From the NCBI GenBank assembly GCA_946615785.1, contig CAMOIA010000061.1:1-8197 (forward strand): a stretch of DNA of 8,197 nucleotides. Reading direction: 5' to 3'. Shown one piece after another: positions 1-7,001 of this stretch. The position numbers and the translations under genes were made by a program. How positions within the stretch are numbered: the stretch's first letter is position 1; the number at the start of each line of letters is the position of its first letter. The stretch comes from an uncultured Clostridia bacterium. Its GTDB lineage: Bacteria; Bacillota; Clostridia; Christensenellales; Aristaeellaceae. Below the pieces are notes generated by a model. That model saw nothing but the letters and a program-made list of their open reading frames with translations. It was not told where the DNA came from and ran no database searches.

Positions 1-917
1 CGCCCCGGGCCCTGCAGATTTCGAAGCAGCGCTTCCCGGCCGCCGTCCATGCTCCGCCGGGGGCAGCGAATGCTGAGCGTCGTGGAGGAGGCCGTGTAGG
101 GATACAGATCCGCCGTGAACCTGACGCCCTCCCGGTTGGCCTTTTCGATCTCCGCCCAGACCTGCGCAGCCCGGCCGTGCACCGCGGCGTTGTCCAGCTT
201 CAGGTGGGAGGCGTGCACGTGCGCTCCGGAAACACGGCCGATCTCCTTCAGCTCCGCAAGGGCGCTGAAAATTTCCTTCCCCTCGCTGCGCATATGGCAG
301 GTCACGATGCCGCCCGCCTCCGCCACCGTTTTGCCAAGCTCGTTCAGCTCCTGCTGGTCGGCAAAGCAGCCCGGCGCGTATTCCAGCCCCAGGGAAAGGC
401 CGAAGGCGCCGTCCTGCAGGTCCCTTTGCAAAAGACGCTTCATCTGCGCCATTTCCGAAGCAGAGGCGGCATTGCTTCCGCTGCCGATCACGGCCTTCCG
501 CAGCGTTCCGTGACCGACCAGCATCGCCTGGTTCACCGCCATACGGCAGCCGCGGGCGGAAAAGGCCTCCAGAAAGTCCGCAAAGGAGGCAAACTGCCAC
601 GGGTCGCGGTTATCCAAAGAAGCGGGAAAGGGACTGTCCCCGCAGTTTCCGGAAATCTCCGTCGTGATGCCCTGGAAAAGCTTTGACGCGCCGCTGCCGT
701 CCCGGACGAACGCCGTGTCTGAATGCGCGTGGGCATCGATAAAGCCCGGCGCGACGATCAGCCCGTCCGCCAGGCACTCCCGCTTCGCTTTCAGCGAAGA
801 AAGATCGCCTATGGCTGCGATTTTCCCGTCCTTCACCGCAACGTCGCCCCGGTACGCCGGGCGGCCCGTGCCGTCCACGACGGTGCCGCCGCGAATGATA
901 AAGTCCGCCGTCTGCAT
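1..917 (-). CDS. N-acyl-D-amino-acid deacylase / D-aminoacylase-like amidohydrolase (3' end beyond window)
   Basis: This is a metal-dependent amidohydrolase of the D-aminoacylase family, which removes the acyl group from N-acyl-D-amino acids in the cytoplasm. The 305 visible codons start with the small beta domain (IIRGGTVVDGTG, residues 7-18, and GLIVAPGFIDAHAHSD, 52-67). H63 and H65 form the HxH metal motif; C92 in NCG matches the zinc-bridging cysteine of D-aminoacylase; H208 in CHMR and H238 in ASHLK match the two barrel histidine ligands. The catalytic aspartate lies in the part outside the window; the family is about 480-540 residues long. The ATG at 917 is set by an AGGAGG site five bases upstream. 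Only 26 bases separate it from the preceding 101-residue gene, so the two are very likely co-transcribed. The family call is secure; the acyl and amino-acid specificity, or a D-glutamate or dipeptide variant, cannot be read. Confidence 0.88.
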   Translation of the reverse strand, partial: MQTADFIIRGGTVVDGTGRPAYRGDVAVKDGKIAAIGDLSSLKAKRECLADGLIVAPGFIDAHAHSDTAFVRDGSGASKLFQGITTEISGNCGDSPFPASLDNRDPWQFASFADFLEAFSARGCRMAVNQAMLVGHGTLRKAVIGSGSNAASASEMAQMKRLLQRDLQDGAFGLSLGLEYAPGCFADQQELNELGKTVAEAGGIVTCHMRSEGKEIFSALAELKEIGRVSGAHVHASHLKLDNAAVHGRAAQVWAEIEKANREGVRFTADLYPYTASSTTLSIRCPRRSMDGGREALLRNLQGPG

Positions 918-922
918 GCTTC

Positions 923-928
923 CCTCCT
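923..928 (-). promoter_or_regulatory. Ribosome binding site of the amidohydrolase gene
   Basis: A perfect AGGAGG lies five bases upstream of the ATG at 917 and fixes that start. Confidence 0.8.
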
Positions 929-943
929 CTTCCTTTGCGCTGT

Positions 944-1249
944 TTACGTTTCGTCGTCTTCCAGCTTCCGATGATACAGATAGGCATTGTACCTCGCCTG
1001 CGCCTCTTCGCTTTCCTTCTTTTCACGCCAGGCATCCGCATCCTGGCAGATGGAAAGCATCTCGTCCGCCAGCATTTCCAGATTCCGGGCGTAGCCATGG
1101 CTCACATAGGATGTCATTCGGTCGATCGCCCGGGGGCTTCTTAACTGTTTTGCCATCATCGGCGCAAGCTCCGCGGGATACCCCGCCTGCGAAAGCGCTG
1201 CAGCCAGACGGTCCCTCGCCTCGCTCCATCGCTGCTGATAATCCGTCAT
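944..1249 (-). CDS. Small charged helical protein, function unknown (101 aa)
   Basis: I do not recognise this family. The product is 101 residues, rich in Glu, Arg, Ala and Met, and looks fully alpha-helical. There is no signal peptide, membrane segment or cysteine motif (a single Cys). The N-terminal helix (YQQRWSEARDRLAAALSQAG) is followed by a possible loop-helix (SPRAIDRMTSYVSHG) and a strongly charged C-terminal helix (WREKKESEEAQARYNAYLYH) ending in an acidic tail. The ATG at 1249 is preferred because a perfect AGGAGG sits six bases before it; a TTG at 1267 would place that site inside the gene. It lies 75 bases after the DUF5107-TPR gene and 26 bases before the amidohydrolase gene, with no terminator, so it is probably translated from the same mRNA. 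A small partner or regulator of the downstream amidohydrolase is possible, but that is only inferred from position. Confidence 0.75.
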   Translation of the reverse strand: MTDYQQRWSEARDRLAAALSQAGYPAELAPMMAKQLRSPRAIDRMTSYVSHGYARNLEMLADEMLSICQDADAWREKKESEEAQARYNAYLYHRKLEDDET

Positions 1250-1255
1250 CGTCTT

Positions 1256-1261
1256 CCTCCT
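1256..1261 (-). promoter_or_regulatory. Ribosome binding site deciding the start of the 101-aa gene
   Basis: A perfect AGGAGG with a six-base spacer precedes the ATG at 1249. It argues against the upstream in-frame TTG at 1267, which would include the site in the coding region. Confidence 0.8.
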
Positions 1262-1280
1262 GAGCAACCTTTCCGCAATC

Positions 1281-1299
1281 GAAAGCAGGCTCTGCTTCC
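1281..1299 (-). other. Short intergenic stem-loop (8-bp stem, 3-base loop)
   Basis: In the 75-base gap between the DUF5107-TPR gene and the small gene, GGAAGCAG and CTGCTTTC pair around the loop AGC (one G-U pair). No U-tract follows, so it is not a standard terminator. Its upstream arm can instead pair with GCTCAGC further upstream (structure spanning 1289-1317), so the two folds exclude each other. It could affect mRNA stability or be chance in a GC-rich gap. Confidence 0.35.
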
Positions 1300-1324
1300 A
1301 AAGGCCCTTTGCTGAGCGGCCCCG

Positions 1325-4300
1325 TCAGTTCGAATCGGCGCCGATTTCCGTCAGGCCTTTGCGGCCAAGCGCCGCCATGCGGCGGCAGTAATCGTCGCTG
1401 CGCCTTTGGATATCGTCCTCATAGACCTCCAGCTCCGGCATGGAAACGGCGAAGAAATCGTACCCCACCTTGTCAAAAAGATGCCTCTCGCCAAAGATGA
1501 TCAGCTGATGAAAGCTCTTTTTCGCGTTCACCCTGTCGCCAAGGGCCGCATAAGCAAGGCCCTGATAATAAATGTAATCCGAAGGCTGGTCGTTGTAATA
1601 CCGGACAGGTTCCGGCACCTGCGAACCTGCGGCAGCCTTTTGGAAGCATTCCCTTGCCCGGGTCTCGTCGCCCTGCAGCCTGTAAGCGCAGCCCATCACG
1701 TAATAAGCCCGGTTGTCCGGCACGTTGTCCAGCTTACCCTCGCCAAGGTTGACGGGATAGACCAGCGTGCGCCTGGCGTACGCGATAGCGTCCTCCGTCC
1801 GGCAAGCCGCAAGGGCCTTTTCCGCCAGGGCAAACAGGGCGGTCTTATATTCGTCCGCCACCTTGCCTTCCCCGCCCTCCCAGACGTGGAAGGTATAATG
1901 CGTCAGAAGATCCAGCGCCTTTTCATATTGCCCGTCCTGATTGAGCAGCGTCACATAGGCAAGCATCAGCGCGTAACGGTCCGCAAGGATGTCCCTGTGC
2001 GCTTCCAGAACGGCCAGCCGTTCCCGCACAGGCCGGTCAAGACGCCTGAGCAGCTGATCCTGCTCCAGCAAAAAGCGGCTGTTATCCGGCTCCAGACGGC
2101 AGGCCTCGGCAATTTCACCGGCCGCAAGGCTCCGATCGCCATGATTGTAACAGGCGATGGACAAAGCGCGGTGCGCCGGCGCCAGCCTGGGCATCTGTGC
2201 GACCGCCGCCTGCCAGTTGCCGATGGCCCTGTCATACTGCCTCCTGTCATACAGGAGTTCGCCAAGGTAATAATGCGCTTTGGGGGCCGCGGGCAGAATG
2301 GAGACGGCATACTCCAGGATCTGTTTTTCCAGAATCCTGTTTGGAAAGCAAAGATCTGTAGAAAGCTTTTCAGCCTTTTGGGCCTCAGAAAGGGCAGCGT
2401 CCGCCCTGCCCAGCTTTCCTTCGGCGAAGGCCAGGGCATAATGCTTCATAGGGCTTTCAAACGCACAGGCCTCCAGCGCATCCGCCGCGTCCTGCCAGAA
2501 ACCAAAGCGCATGTATTCATACGCGACGTTCAGATATTCCTCCATGCGCCCGCCGGTAGCCTTGACAAAGGCTTCGCTGTCCCCGCTCCGCCACGTGAGG
2601 GAAAGGTACAGTGGATCGACGGCAAGGCTTTCCGCAAGGAAACGCCGGTATTCCGCGCCCTCAGGTTCCAGGTGCGCAAGGATGGAGGCCTTCAGAGAGC
2701 GGGTTTGCATATTGTGCCATCCGCGAAGCAGGCTTTCCTCCGCAAACTGCAGCGCCTGCGCCAGGCGGCCCTGCCTTGCACAGATGCAGGCCAGATGGAA
2801 GAAAGACGGCCCCGCCGTTTCGGCGCTCCAGGTGGCTTTGAAGAACGCGTCGAAGGCCTCCGGCAGTTTTTCAAGCCATTCCAGCGCAAGGCCCAGGTTA
2901 AAATACGCCTCCCCCGCATAGGGATTGGGGTTTCTGAAGGTCTGCTTTCTGATGGCTTCCCGGAAATACGGCACGCTTTCTTCGATCTGCCCGCTTCGCA
3001 AAAGAAGCAATCCGTAAGCGTTGTTCAGCCGGATATCCGTCGGATCCCTGCGCAGGCCTTCCAGATAGTAATCCTTGGGCAGGAAGGTGGCGTGCCGGTA
3101 CTGCTCAAGATGCTGCCCCGCCAGGTACAGTTCCTCAAGCGACCGGATTTCGGAAGGCTTTCCAAGCGCGGTGGCCGGCTCCGGAATGGGCCGGTTTTCC
3201 TTTTCGTACTCGGTGTATTCACAAAGCGAATTGCCGCCCGCGTCATACACCGCCACACGAAAATCACGCACCCCTTCAAGCGTGTCCACAAAGGCCTGCG
3301 CGGGGCTCAGGTCAGCGGTTCTGCGGTAGATTTCCCTCTCCTCTGCCCAAAGGACGATGCTGGCGTTTTTGTCTTCTCCGGTCGCGTACACCTTCAGTCG
3401 CGCTTTTGCCGCCCGCTTTTCGACGTCTTCGTTGGCCTTTCTGCCGCTTTCAAAGGGATCGGGCAGAATCGCCGTGCCTTTTTCATCCAGGAAATCCAGG
3501 CCCAGGGCCACGTCCTTTGTGGCATTTAAGACCCTTCCCACGGTCTTGTATGGCATGAAATACTGAACGAAGGTCTTTTCCTCCTGGGGCTTCAGCCAGC
3601 TAAAGTCTGGCTGATTGTCACAGTATACGCCCGTCATCAGCTCGATATAGGGGCCGTCTTCGTCGGTCAGGTTTTTGTCCCACATTCTGCCAAAGTCACC
3701 GCAGCCCCATGTCCACTGCTTCTTGCCCGGGCTCACGTGATGATCGGCCACGTGCAAAAGACCCGCGTCCCGGCTCTCGTCAAAATTGCCGACAAAGTCA
3801 AAATCGGAATGCGCCGCCATGTAGGAAGTGGGCACCCGGATGTTCCGGTAGCGGGAAATGTCCACGCCGGCGGAGTAATCGGCCTTGTAGTATTCGCCGG
3901 TCGCGATGGGAAAAGTGGATACGGCGCGCTTGCCGTGGTCCATCACGGCATTCACGTCCGGCGGAAACACGGAATAGGTATGGTCGTTGACGCTGACCGC
4001 CGGGTTTGCCCACCAGAGGAAGGTCTGCGGAAAATCGGTCGGGTTAAAGAGCCTGCCTTTGATTTCGATATAGGCTTTATCCGGGTAGAGCGTCATGATG
4101 GCGTTGGCTTTGGTGCCGTGGATGCGGTCGGTTTCGCCGATCACGACGGTGGCAGAGCCGTCCGGGGTTTCAAAAAAGGTATAATCCACCGGCATAAAGG
4201 TGGAGGGGCGATGGTGCTGCGGCCAGTTGAACTCAATGCCGCCGGAGATCCAGGGCCCGGCCAGCCCCACCAGGGCGGGTTTGATCACGCGGTTATAGTA

Positions 4301-4579
4301 CACGAAATCATAGTTGTTGGTCTTGTCCAGCGCCCGCTGAATGCGCCCGCCCAGTTCCGGCAGGATCATCACGTACAGATAATCGTTCTCCAGGATGACG
4401 GCCTTGTATTCTACGTTTTCCTTCCGATCGCTGATCTTTTCGCAGATCGGCACGGGATACACCTTCCCGGTAGAGCCCTGGTAGGCGCGTTTTTCGATGA
4501 AAAGCGGATTCTTTTCCATGTCGCCCGCTCTGTAGGTGGGGATGGAAAGACGCTGCTCGTAAACCAATGTCTTTTTCAT
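1325..4579 (-). CDS. DUF5107 domain protein with C-terminal TPR superhelix (1084 aa)
   Basis: Residues about 40-350 match the DUF5107 pattern, a galactose-mutarotase-like beta-sandwich found in carbohydrate-utilisation loci. Hallmarks are LPELGGRI (73-80), SGGIEFNWPQHHRPSTF (112-128), TFLWWANPAVSVND (186-199), KKQWTWGCGDFG (286-297) and DEDGPYIELMTG (306-317). Residues about 395-460 look like a further beta domain. From about 500 to 1045 the chain is alpha-helical with TPR-like pairs, for example AYFNLGLALEWLEKLPEAFDAF (558-579), AHYYLGELLYDRRQYDRAI (768-786) and YYQGLAYAALGDRVNAKKSF (1004-1023). There is no signal peptide, so it is probably cytoplasmic. The ATG at 4579 has an AGGAG seven bases upstream; an in-frame ATG at 4648 would overlap the end of the GH35 gene and lacks the conserved start. 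The gene lies 65 bases after GH35. The biochemical activity is not established; a sugar-binding, mutarotase-like or glycosidase role is inferred from fold and context. Confidence 0.9.
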   Translation of the reverse strand: MKKTLVYEQRLSIPTYRAGDMEKNPLFIEKRAYQGSTGKVYPVPICEKISDRKENVEYKAVILENDYLYVMILPELGGRIQRALDKTNNYDFVYYNRVIKPALVGLAGPWISGGIEFNWPQHHRPSTFMPVDYTFFETPDGSATVVIGETDRIHGTKANAIMTLYPDKAYIEIKGRLFNPTDFPQTFLWWANPAVSVNDHTYSVFPPDVNAVMDHGKRAVSTFPIATGEYYKADYSAGVDISRYRNIRVPTSYMAAHSDFDFVGNFDESRDAGLLHVADHHVSPGKKQWTWGCGDFGRMWDKNLTDEDGPYIELMTGVYCDNQPDFSWLKPQEEKTFVQYFMPYKTVGRVLNATKDVALGLDFLDEKGTAILPDPFESGRKANEDVEKRAAKARLKVYATGEDKNASIVLWAEEREIYRRTADLSPAQAFVDTLEGVRDFRVAVYDAGGNSLCEYTEYEKENRPIPEPATALGKPSEIRSLEELYLAGQHLEQYRHATFLPKDYYLEGLRRDPTDIRLNNAYGLLLLRSGQIEESVPYFREAIRKQTFRNPNPYAGEAYFNLGLALEWLEKLPEAFDAFFKATWSAETAGPSFFHLACICARQGRLAQALQFAEESLLRGWHNMQTRSLKASILAHLEPEGAEYRRFLAESLAVDPLYLSLTWRSGDSEAFVKATGGRMEEYLNVAYEYMRFGFWQDAADALEACAFESPMKHYALAFAEGKLGRADAALSEAQKAEKLSTDLCFPNRILEKQILEYAVSILPAAPKAHYYLGELLYDRRQYDRAIGNWQAAVAQMPRLAPAHRALSIACYNHGDRSLAAGEIAEACRLEPDNSRFLLEQDQLLRRLDRPVRERLAVLEAHRDILADRYALMLAYVTLLNQDGQYEKALDLLTHYTFHVWEGGEGKVADEYKTALFALAEKALAACRTEDAIAYARRTLVYPVNLGEGKLDNVPDNRAYYVMGCAYRLQGDETRARECFQKAAAGSQVPEPVRYYNDQPSDYIYYQGLAYAALGDRVNAKKSFHQLIIFGERHLFDKVGYDFFAVSMPELEVYEDDIQRRSDDYCRRMAALGRKGLTEIGADSN

Positions 4580-4586
4580 AAGCCGT

Positions 4587-4591
4587 CTCCT
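4587..4591 (-). promoter_or_regulatory. Ribosome binding site deciding the start of the DUF5107-TPR gene
   Basis: AGGAG lies seven bases before the ATG at 4579, favouring this start over the in-frame ATG at 4648, which overlaps the last bases of the GH35 gene. Confidence 0.75.
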
Positions 4592-4644
4592 GTTCAGACA
4601 AATTGACTGGATTTGGAAGCTGATATCCATCGGAAAAGCCGGAA

Positions 4645-6870
4645 TCACAGCCCGATTTCATACACAGGCTGCACGCGGATGCTTTTGAGTTCCGCGGTCA
4701 CGGCTTTTACTTCCTCGTTTCTCGCCGCCATGGCCGATTCCGCCTTCACGCTGGCGCCCTCGCGGAGCGGCGCAATTTTGAGCACCATCAAGCCCGGCAG
4801 CTTATCCGCCTGTTCCTTCAGGCCCACTTCCCAGGTATCGCCGTTGCAAAAGTGATCGCTGATCAGCTGGCCGTTCAAAAACAGCATGCCGATATCGCCC
4901 CGGTAATCGATTTGCAGACGCGCGTCCTTCAAGCCTTCAAGGGCGTTCTTTGGCACCTTCAGCACATAGCGGCAGGGCGCGGAGGATTCGCAGACGGCAT
5001 CGATCCTTTTTTCTTCCGTTTCGGCTTCGTAAACGCCGAAGGGGCCCTCGTCCAAAAGCCGCCGGGCCTTGCCCTGCAGCCTGCCTGACGGGAAGCAGCG
5101 CAGAATGTTTTTCGCCCGCACGGTTTCAAGGCGCAAAGCGCCGTTTTCGTCCTCTAAAAGTGCGGCGTCCGTCATCACAAGGCTTCCGTCCTTGAGAAGG
5201 AACAGCCGGTTCGCTTCCTCCCGGCTCAGAACCAGCACATCCACCGCAAGATTCCCTTTTTCCACCGTAAAGAAAGACCTGCTGCCTTTGATCTCTGCCC
5301 CTTTTTCAAAGCGGAAGGCGCCGTCCATGCCGTCCGGTATCATGAACACATAGGTCACGCGGCCCGCGACGACCGTCCGCAGCACCGGCTGGGCGCCTGC
5401 CTGACAGAGAAGGATGCCGTCCAGATCAAAATGGAAGGGCAGGACGGCGTTTTCATCCGGGGCCATGGAAACGTCGAACGAATAGGTCTCCTTCGCCGTT
5501 TCTATCGTCACCTGCTCGTTCTTTTTTGCAGGCATCGTCCGGTGATCCTGAAAATTGTTCAGAAACAGAAAGCCGCTCTCCCCGTCCGTGCGCACGGCAA
5601 AGCGCAGGGTCGTGAGGTCTTCCGGATCCATCTGCGGCGTGCCATGCGGCAGCACGGTCTCCATGGGCGCGACGCGGGGCCCAAAGAAGCGGGTAAAATA
5701 ATGGATGGCCTTCAGCCGGCTGTAGCTCTCCCGGATCTGCCCGAATTCTCCCAGCGCCGCCTGATAATCGTAGCTGATCTTCGGCACCTGGGATTCGTTC
5801 AGATACGCGCCGTTTTTGCCCAGCGGATTGGTGCCGCCGTGGAACATATAATACCCCAGAAAATTGCAGCCGGAGCCCAGTTTGATATTGGCCAGGGCGT
5901 CCACGCTTTTATACGGATACACAAAGCGGTAATAATAGCAGCACATCATGCCGCCGCCCATTTCGCAGCAGGCATAGGGGCGGTCCTCAGGGGCATAGGC
6001 CGGCGCGAAATCGTCCGCACAGGTTTTCCCGTTGTGATGATAATCCTCATACAGGTATTCTTCGGTGGCCGGATGCTCGCCCTTGTGCGAATAGAAGATC
6101 CAGGGCCGGTAGGCGTATCCGCCCCACAGGGGAAGCACCCTTTGCGAATACGCCGCGCCGCCCCAGGCGGTGCCGGTGAAGAACACCGGGGCCAGGCCGC
6201 TTTCAAGCGCCAGATCCCGCAGCGCCAGGATATAGCGTTCGCCCTCGTTCCCCGCGAAAATCCATTCGTTTGATATGCCGGTGGTCATCTCCCACACGGC
6301 CCCGGCATGCATATACTCGTTGTCAAGCTGCACGCCGATGACGGGGCCGCCGTCCCGATAGCAAAGCCCCCGTACCTGCTGCCCGATCCGGGCATACAGC
6401 CTGCGCACGCAGCCCAGGAATTCCGGGTGCGTGGTGCGTACCTCAAAAGGCTTTCCGTACAGCCAGTCGGGCAGGCCGCCGTTGCGCGCCTCGCCATGGT
6501 CAAAAGGCCCGATGCGAAGGATGACATACAAACCGTGCTTTTTGCACAGCTGCACAAATCGGCGCAGATCGCGGCGGCCGGTAAAATCGAACACGCCCTC
6601 TTCTTCCTCGATGTGATTCCAGAAAACGTAGGTGGACACCGTGTTGATGCCGCCCATGCGCATTTTGATCAGCTCGTCCTCCCAGCGCCTTTCGTCCATG
6701 CGGCTGTAATGGATTTCACCGGAAACCGGGAAAAACGGCAGACCGTTTTTCTCCATATAAAAGCTGTTGAAGGAAAGCCGCTCCCCCAAAGGGCTGACCC
6801 CGGAAAAGTCTTCCCCCAGCGGAAAGACGGGTGAAGGCTGAAAGCCTTTCAGATCCAGTGCATAGCGCAT
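4645..6870 (-). CDS. GH35 family glycosidase, probable beta-galactosidase (741 aa, cytoplasmic)
   Basis: A retaining glycoside hydrolase of family 35; most members release terminal beta-galactose, though some act on other beta-linkages. The TIM barrel covers roughly residues 30-395: VSGEIHYSRM (49-58), GINTVSTYVFWNHIE (74-88), VILRIGPFDHGE (116-127), GGPVIGVQLDNEY (174-186) with E185 the expected acid/base, CCEMGGG (301-307) with E303 the expected nucleophile, and YYMFHGGTNP (340-349). C-terminal beta-domains follow, including a jelly-roll-like part near RGDIGMLFLNGQLISDH. No signal peptide is present, so it should act on imported oligosaccharides. The nucleophile loop CEMGGGMM differs from the common CEFWxGWF form, and four cysteines (301, 302, 310, 311) flank it. 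The ATG at 6870 is chosen because the AGAAAGG stretch is about ten bases upstream; the ATG at 6879 would leave only one base of spacing. The family is secure; the substrate is not. Confidence 0.93.
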   Translation of the reverse strand: MRYALDLKGFQPSPVFPLGEDFSGVSPLGERLSFNSFYMEKNGLPFFPVSGEIHYSRMDERRWEDELIKMRMGGINTVSTYVFWNHIEEEEGVFDFTGRRDLRRFVQLCKKHGLYVILRIGPFDHGEARNGGLPDWLYGKPFEVRTTHPEFLGCVRRLYARIGQQVRGLCYRDGGPVIGVQLDNEYMHAGAVWEMTTGISNEWIFAGNEGERYILALRDLALESGLAPVFFTGTAWGGAAYSQRVLPLWGGYAYRPWIFYSHKGEHPATEEYLYEDYHHNGKTCADDFAPAYAPEDRPYACCEMGGGMMCCYYYRFVYPYKSVDALANIKLGSGCNFLGYYMFHGGTNPLGKNGAYLNESQVPKISYDYQAALGEFGQIRESYSRLKAIHYFTRFFGPRVAPMETVLPHGTPQMDPEDLTTLRFAVRTDGESGFLFLNNFQDHRTMPAKKNEQVTIETAKETYSFDVSMAPDENAVLPFHFDLDGILLCQAGAQPVLRTVVAGRVTYVFMIPDGMDGAFRFEKGAEIKGSRSFFTVEKGNLAVDVLVLSREEANRLFLLKDGSLVMTDAALLEDENGALRLETVRAKNILRCFPSGRLQGKARRLLDEGPFGVYEAETEEKRIDAVCESSAPCRYVLKVPKNALEGLKDARLQIDYRGDIGMLFLNGQLISDHFCNGDTWEVGLKEQADKLPGLMVLKIAPLREGASVKAESAMAARNEEVKAVTAELKSIRVQPVYEIGL

Positions 6871-7001
6871 GATTTGCATACCTTTCTGATCAGGATTCGC
6901 AATTTCTGTACATCTGTCGTCTGACGGCGGTTCCGCCTGAAAGCAGCTTGGCCGCCCGGAATTGGTTCTTGTCCGGACGGCCGTAAGCATGTTTCTTCCC
7001 G
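6871..7001 (-). other. 131-base intergenic gap between GH112 and GH35 genes
   Basis: This is the longest non-coding stretch in the window. It holds the 11-bp stem-loop described separately, a minor GGCGG-AA-CCGCC inverted repeat at 6926-6937, and a weak AGAAAGG ribosome binding site before the GH35 start. I see no convincing -35/-10 promoter pair, so GH35 is most simply read from the GH112 transcript. Confidence 0.55.
6950..6982 (-). other. Strong intergenic stem-loop after the GH112 gene (11-bp stem, 11-base loop)
   Basis: In the transcript, GGCCGTCCGGA pairs with TCCGGGCGGCC over 11 base pairs (ten Watson-Crick, one G-U) around an 11-base loop, 19 bases after the GH112 stop codon. The sequence after the stem (AAGCTGCTTTC) has no U-run, so it does not fit an intrinsic terminator. 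It could protect the upstream mRNA from 3' exonuclease, mark a processing site, or partly attenuate GH35 expression. The left arm contains the perfect palindrome GTCCGGAC, so a DNA-binding site is also conceivable. Confidence 0.5.

Noticed and set aside
610..1098. Minus-strand 162-codon frame overlapping the small gene and the amidohydrolase
   Set aside because: It is out of frame with the amidohydrolase, which carries all expected metal-binding motifs; the translation is an arginine-rich artefact.
1406..3529. Plus-strand open frame of 707 codons antisense to the DUF5107-TPR gene
   Set aside because: It lies wholly opposite a gene with clear domains, its translation has no recognisable motif and is rich in Arg, Gln and Pro, and it reflects GC-biased third positions of the real gene.
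3737..4606. Plus-strand open frame of 289 codons antisense to the DUF5107 domain
   Set aside because: Same reason: a mirror of a conserved coding region, low-complexity G/V/H-rich translation and no good ribosome binding site.
5431..6273. Plus-strand open frame of 280 codons antisense to GH35
   Set aside because: It covers the GH35 catalytic barrel on the opposite strand; the translation resembles no family.
6926..6937. GGCGG-TT-CCGCC inverted repeat as a repressor operator
   Set aside because: The arms are only five bases with a two-base centre, and there is no second copy or associated promoter; expected by chance in GC-rich DNA.
6950..6982. Reading the stem-loop as an intrinsic terminator
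   Set aside because: No run of U follows the stem on either strand, so only a generic structured element is claimed.
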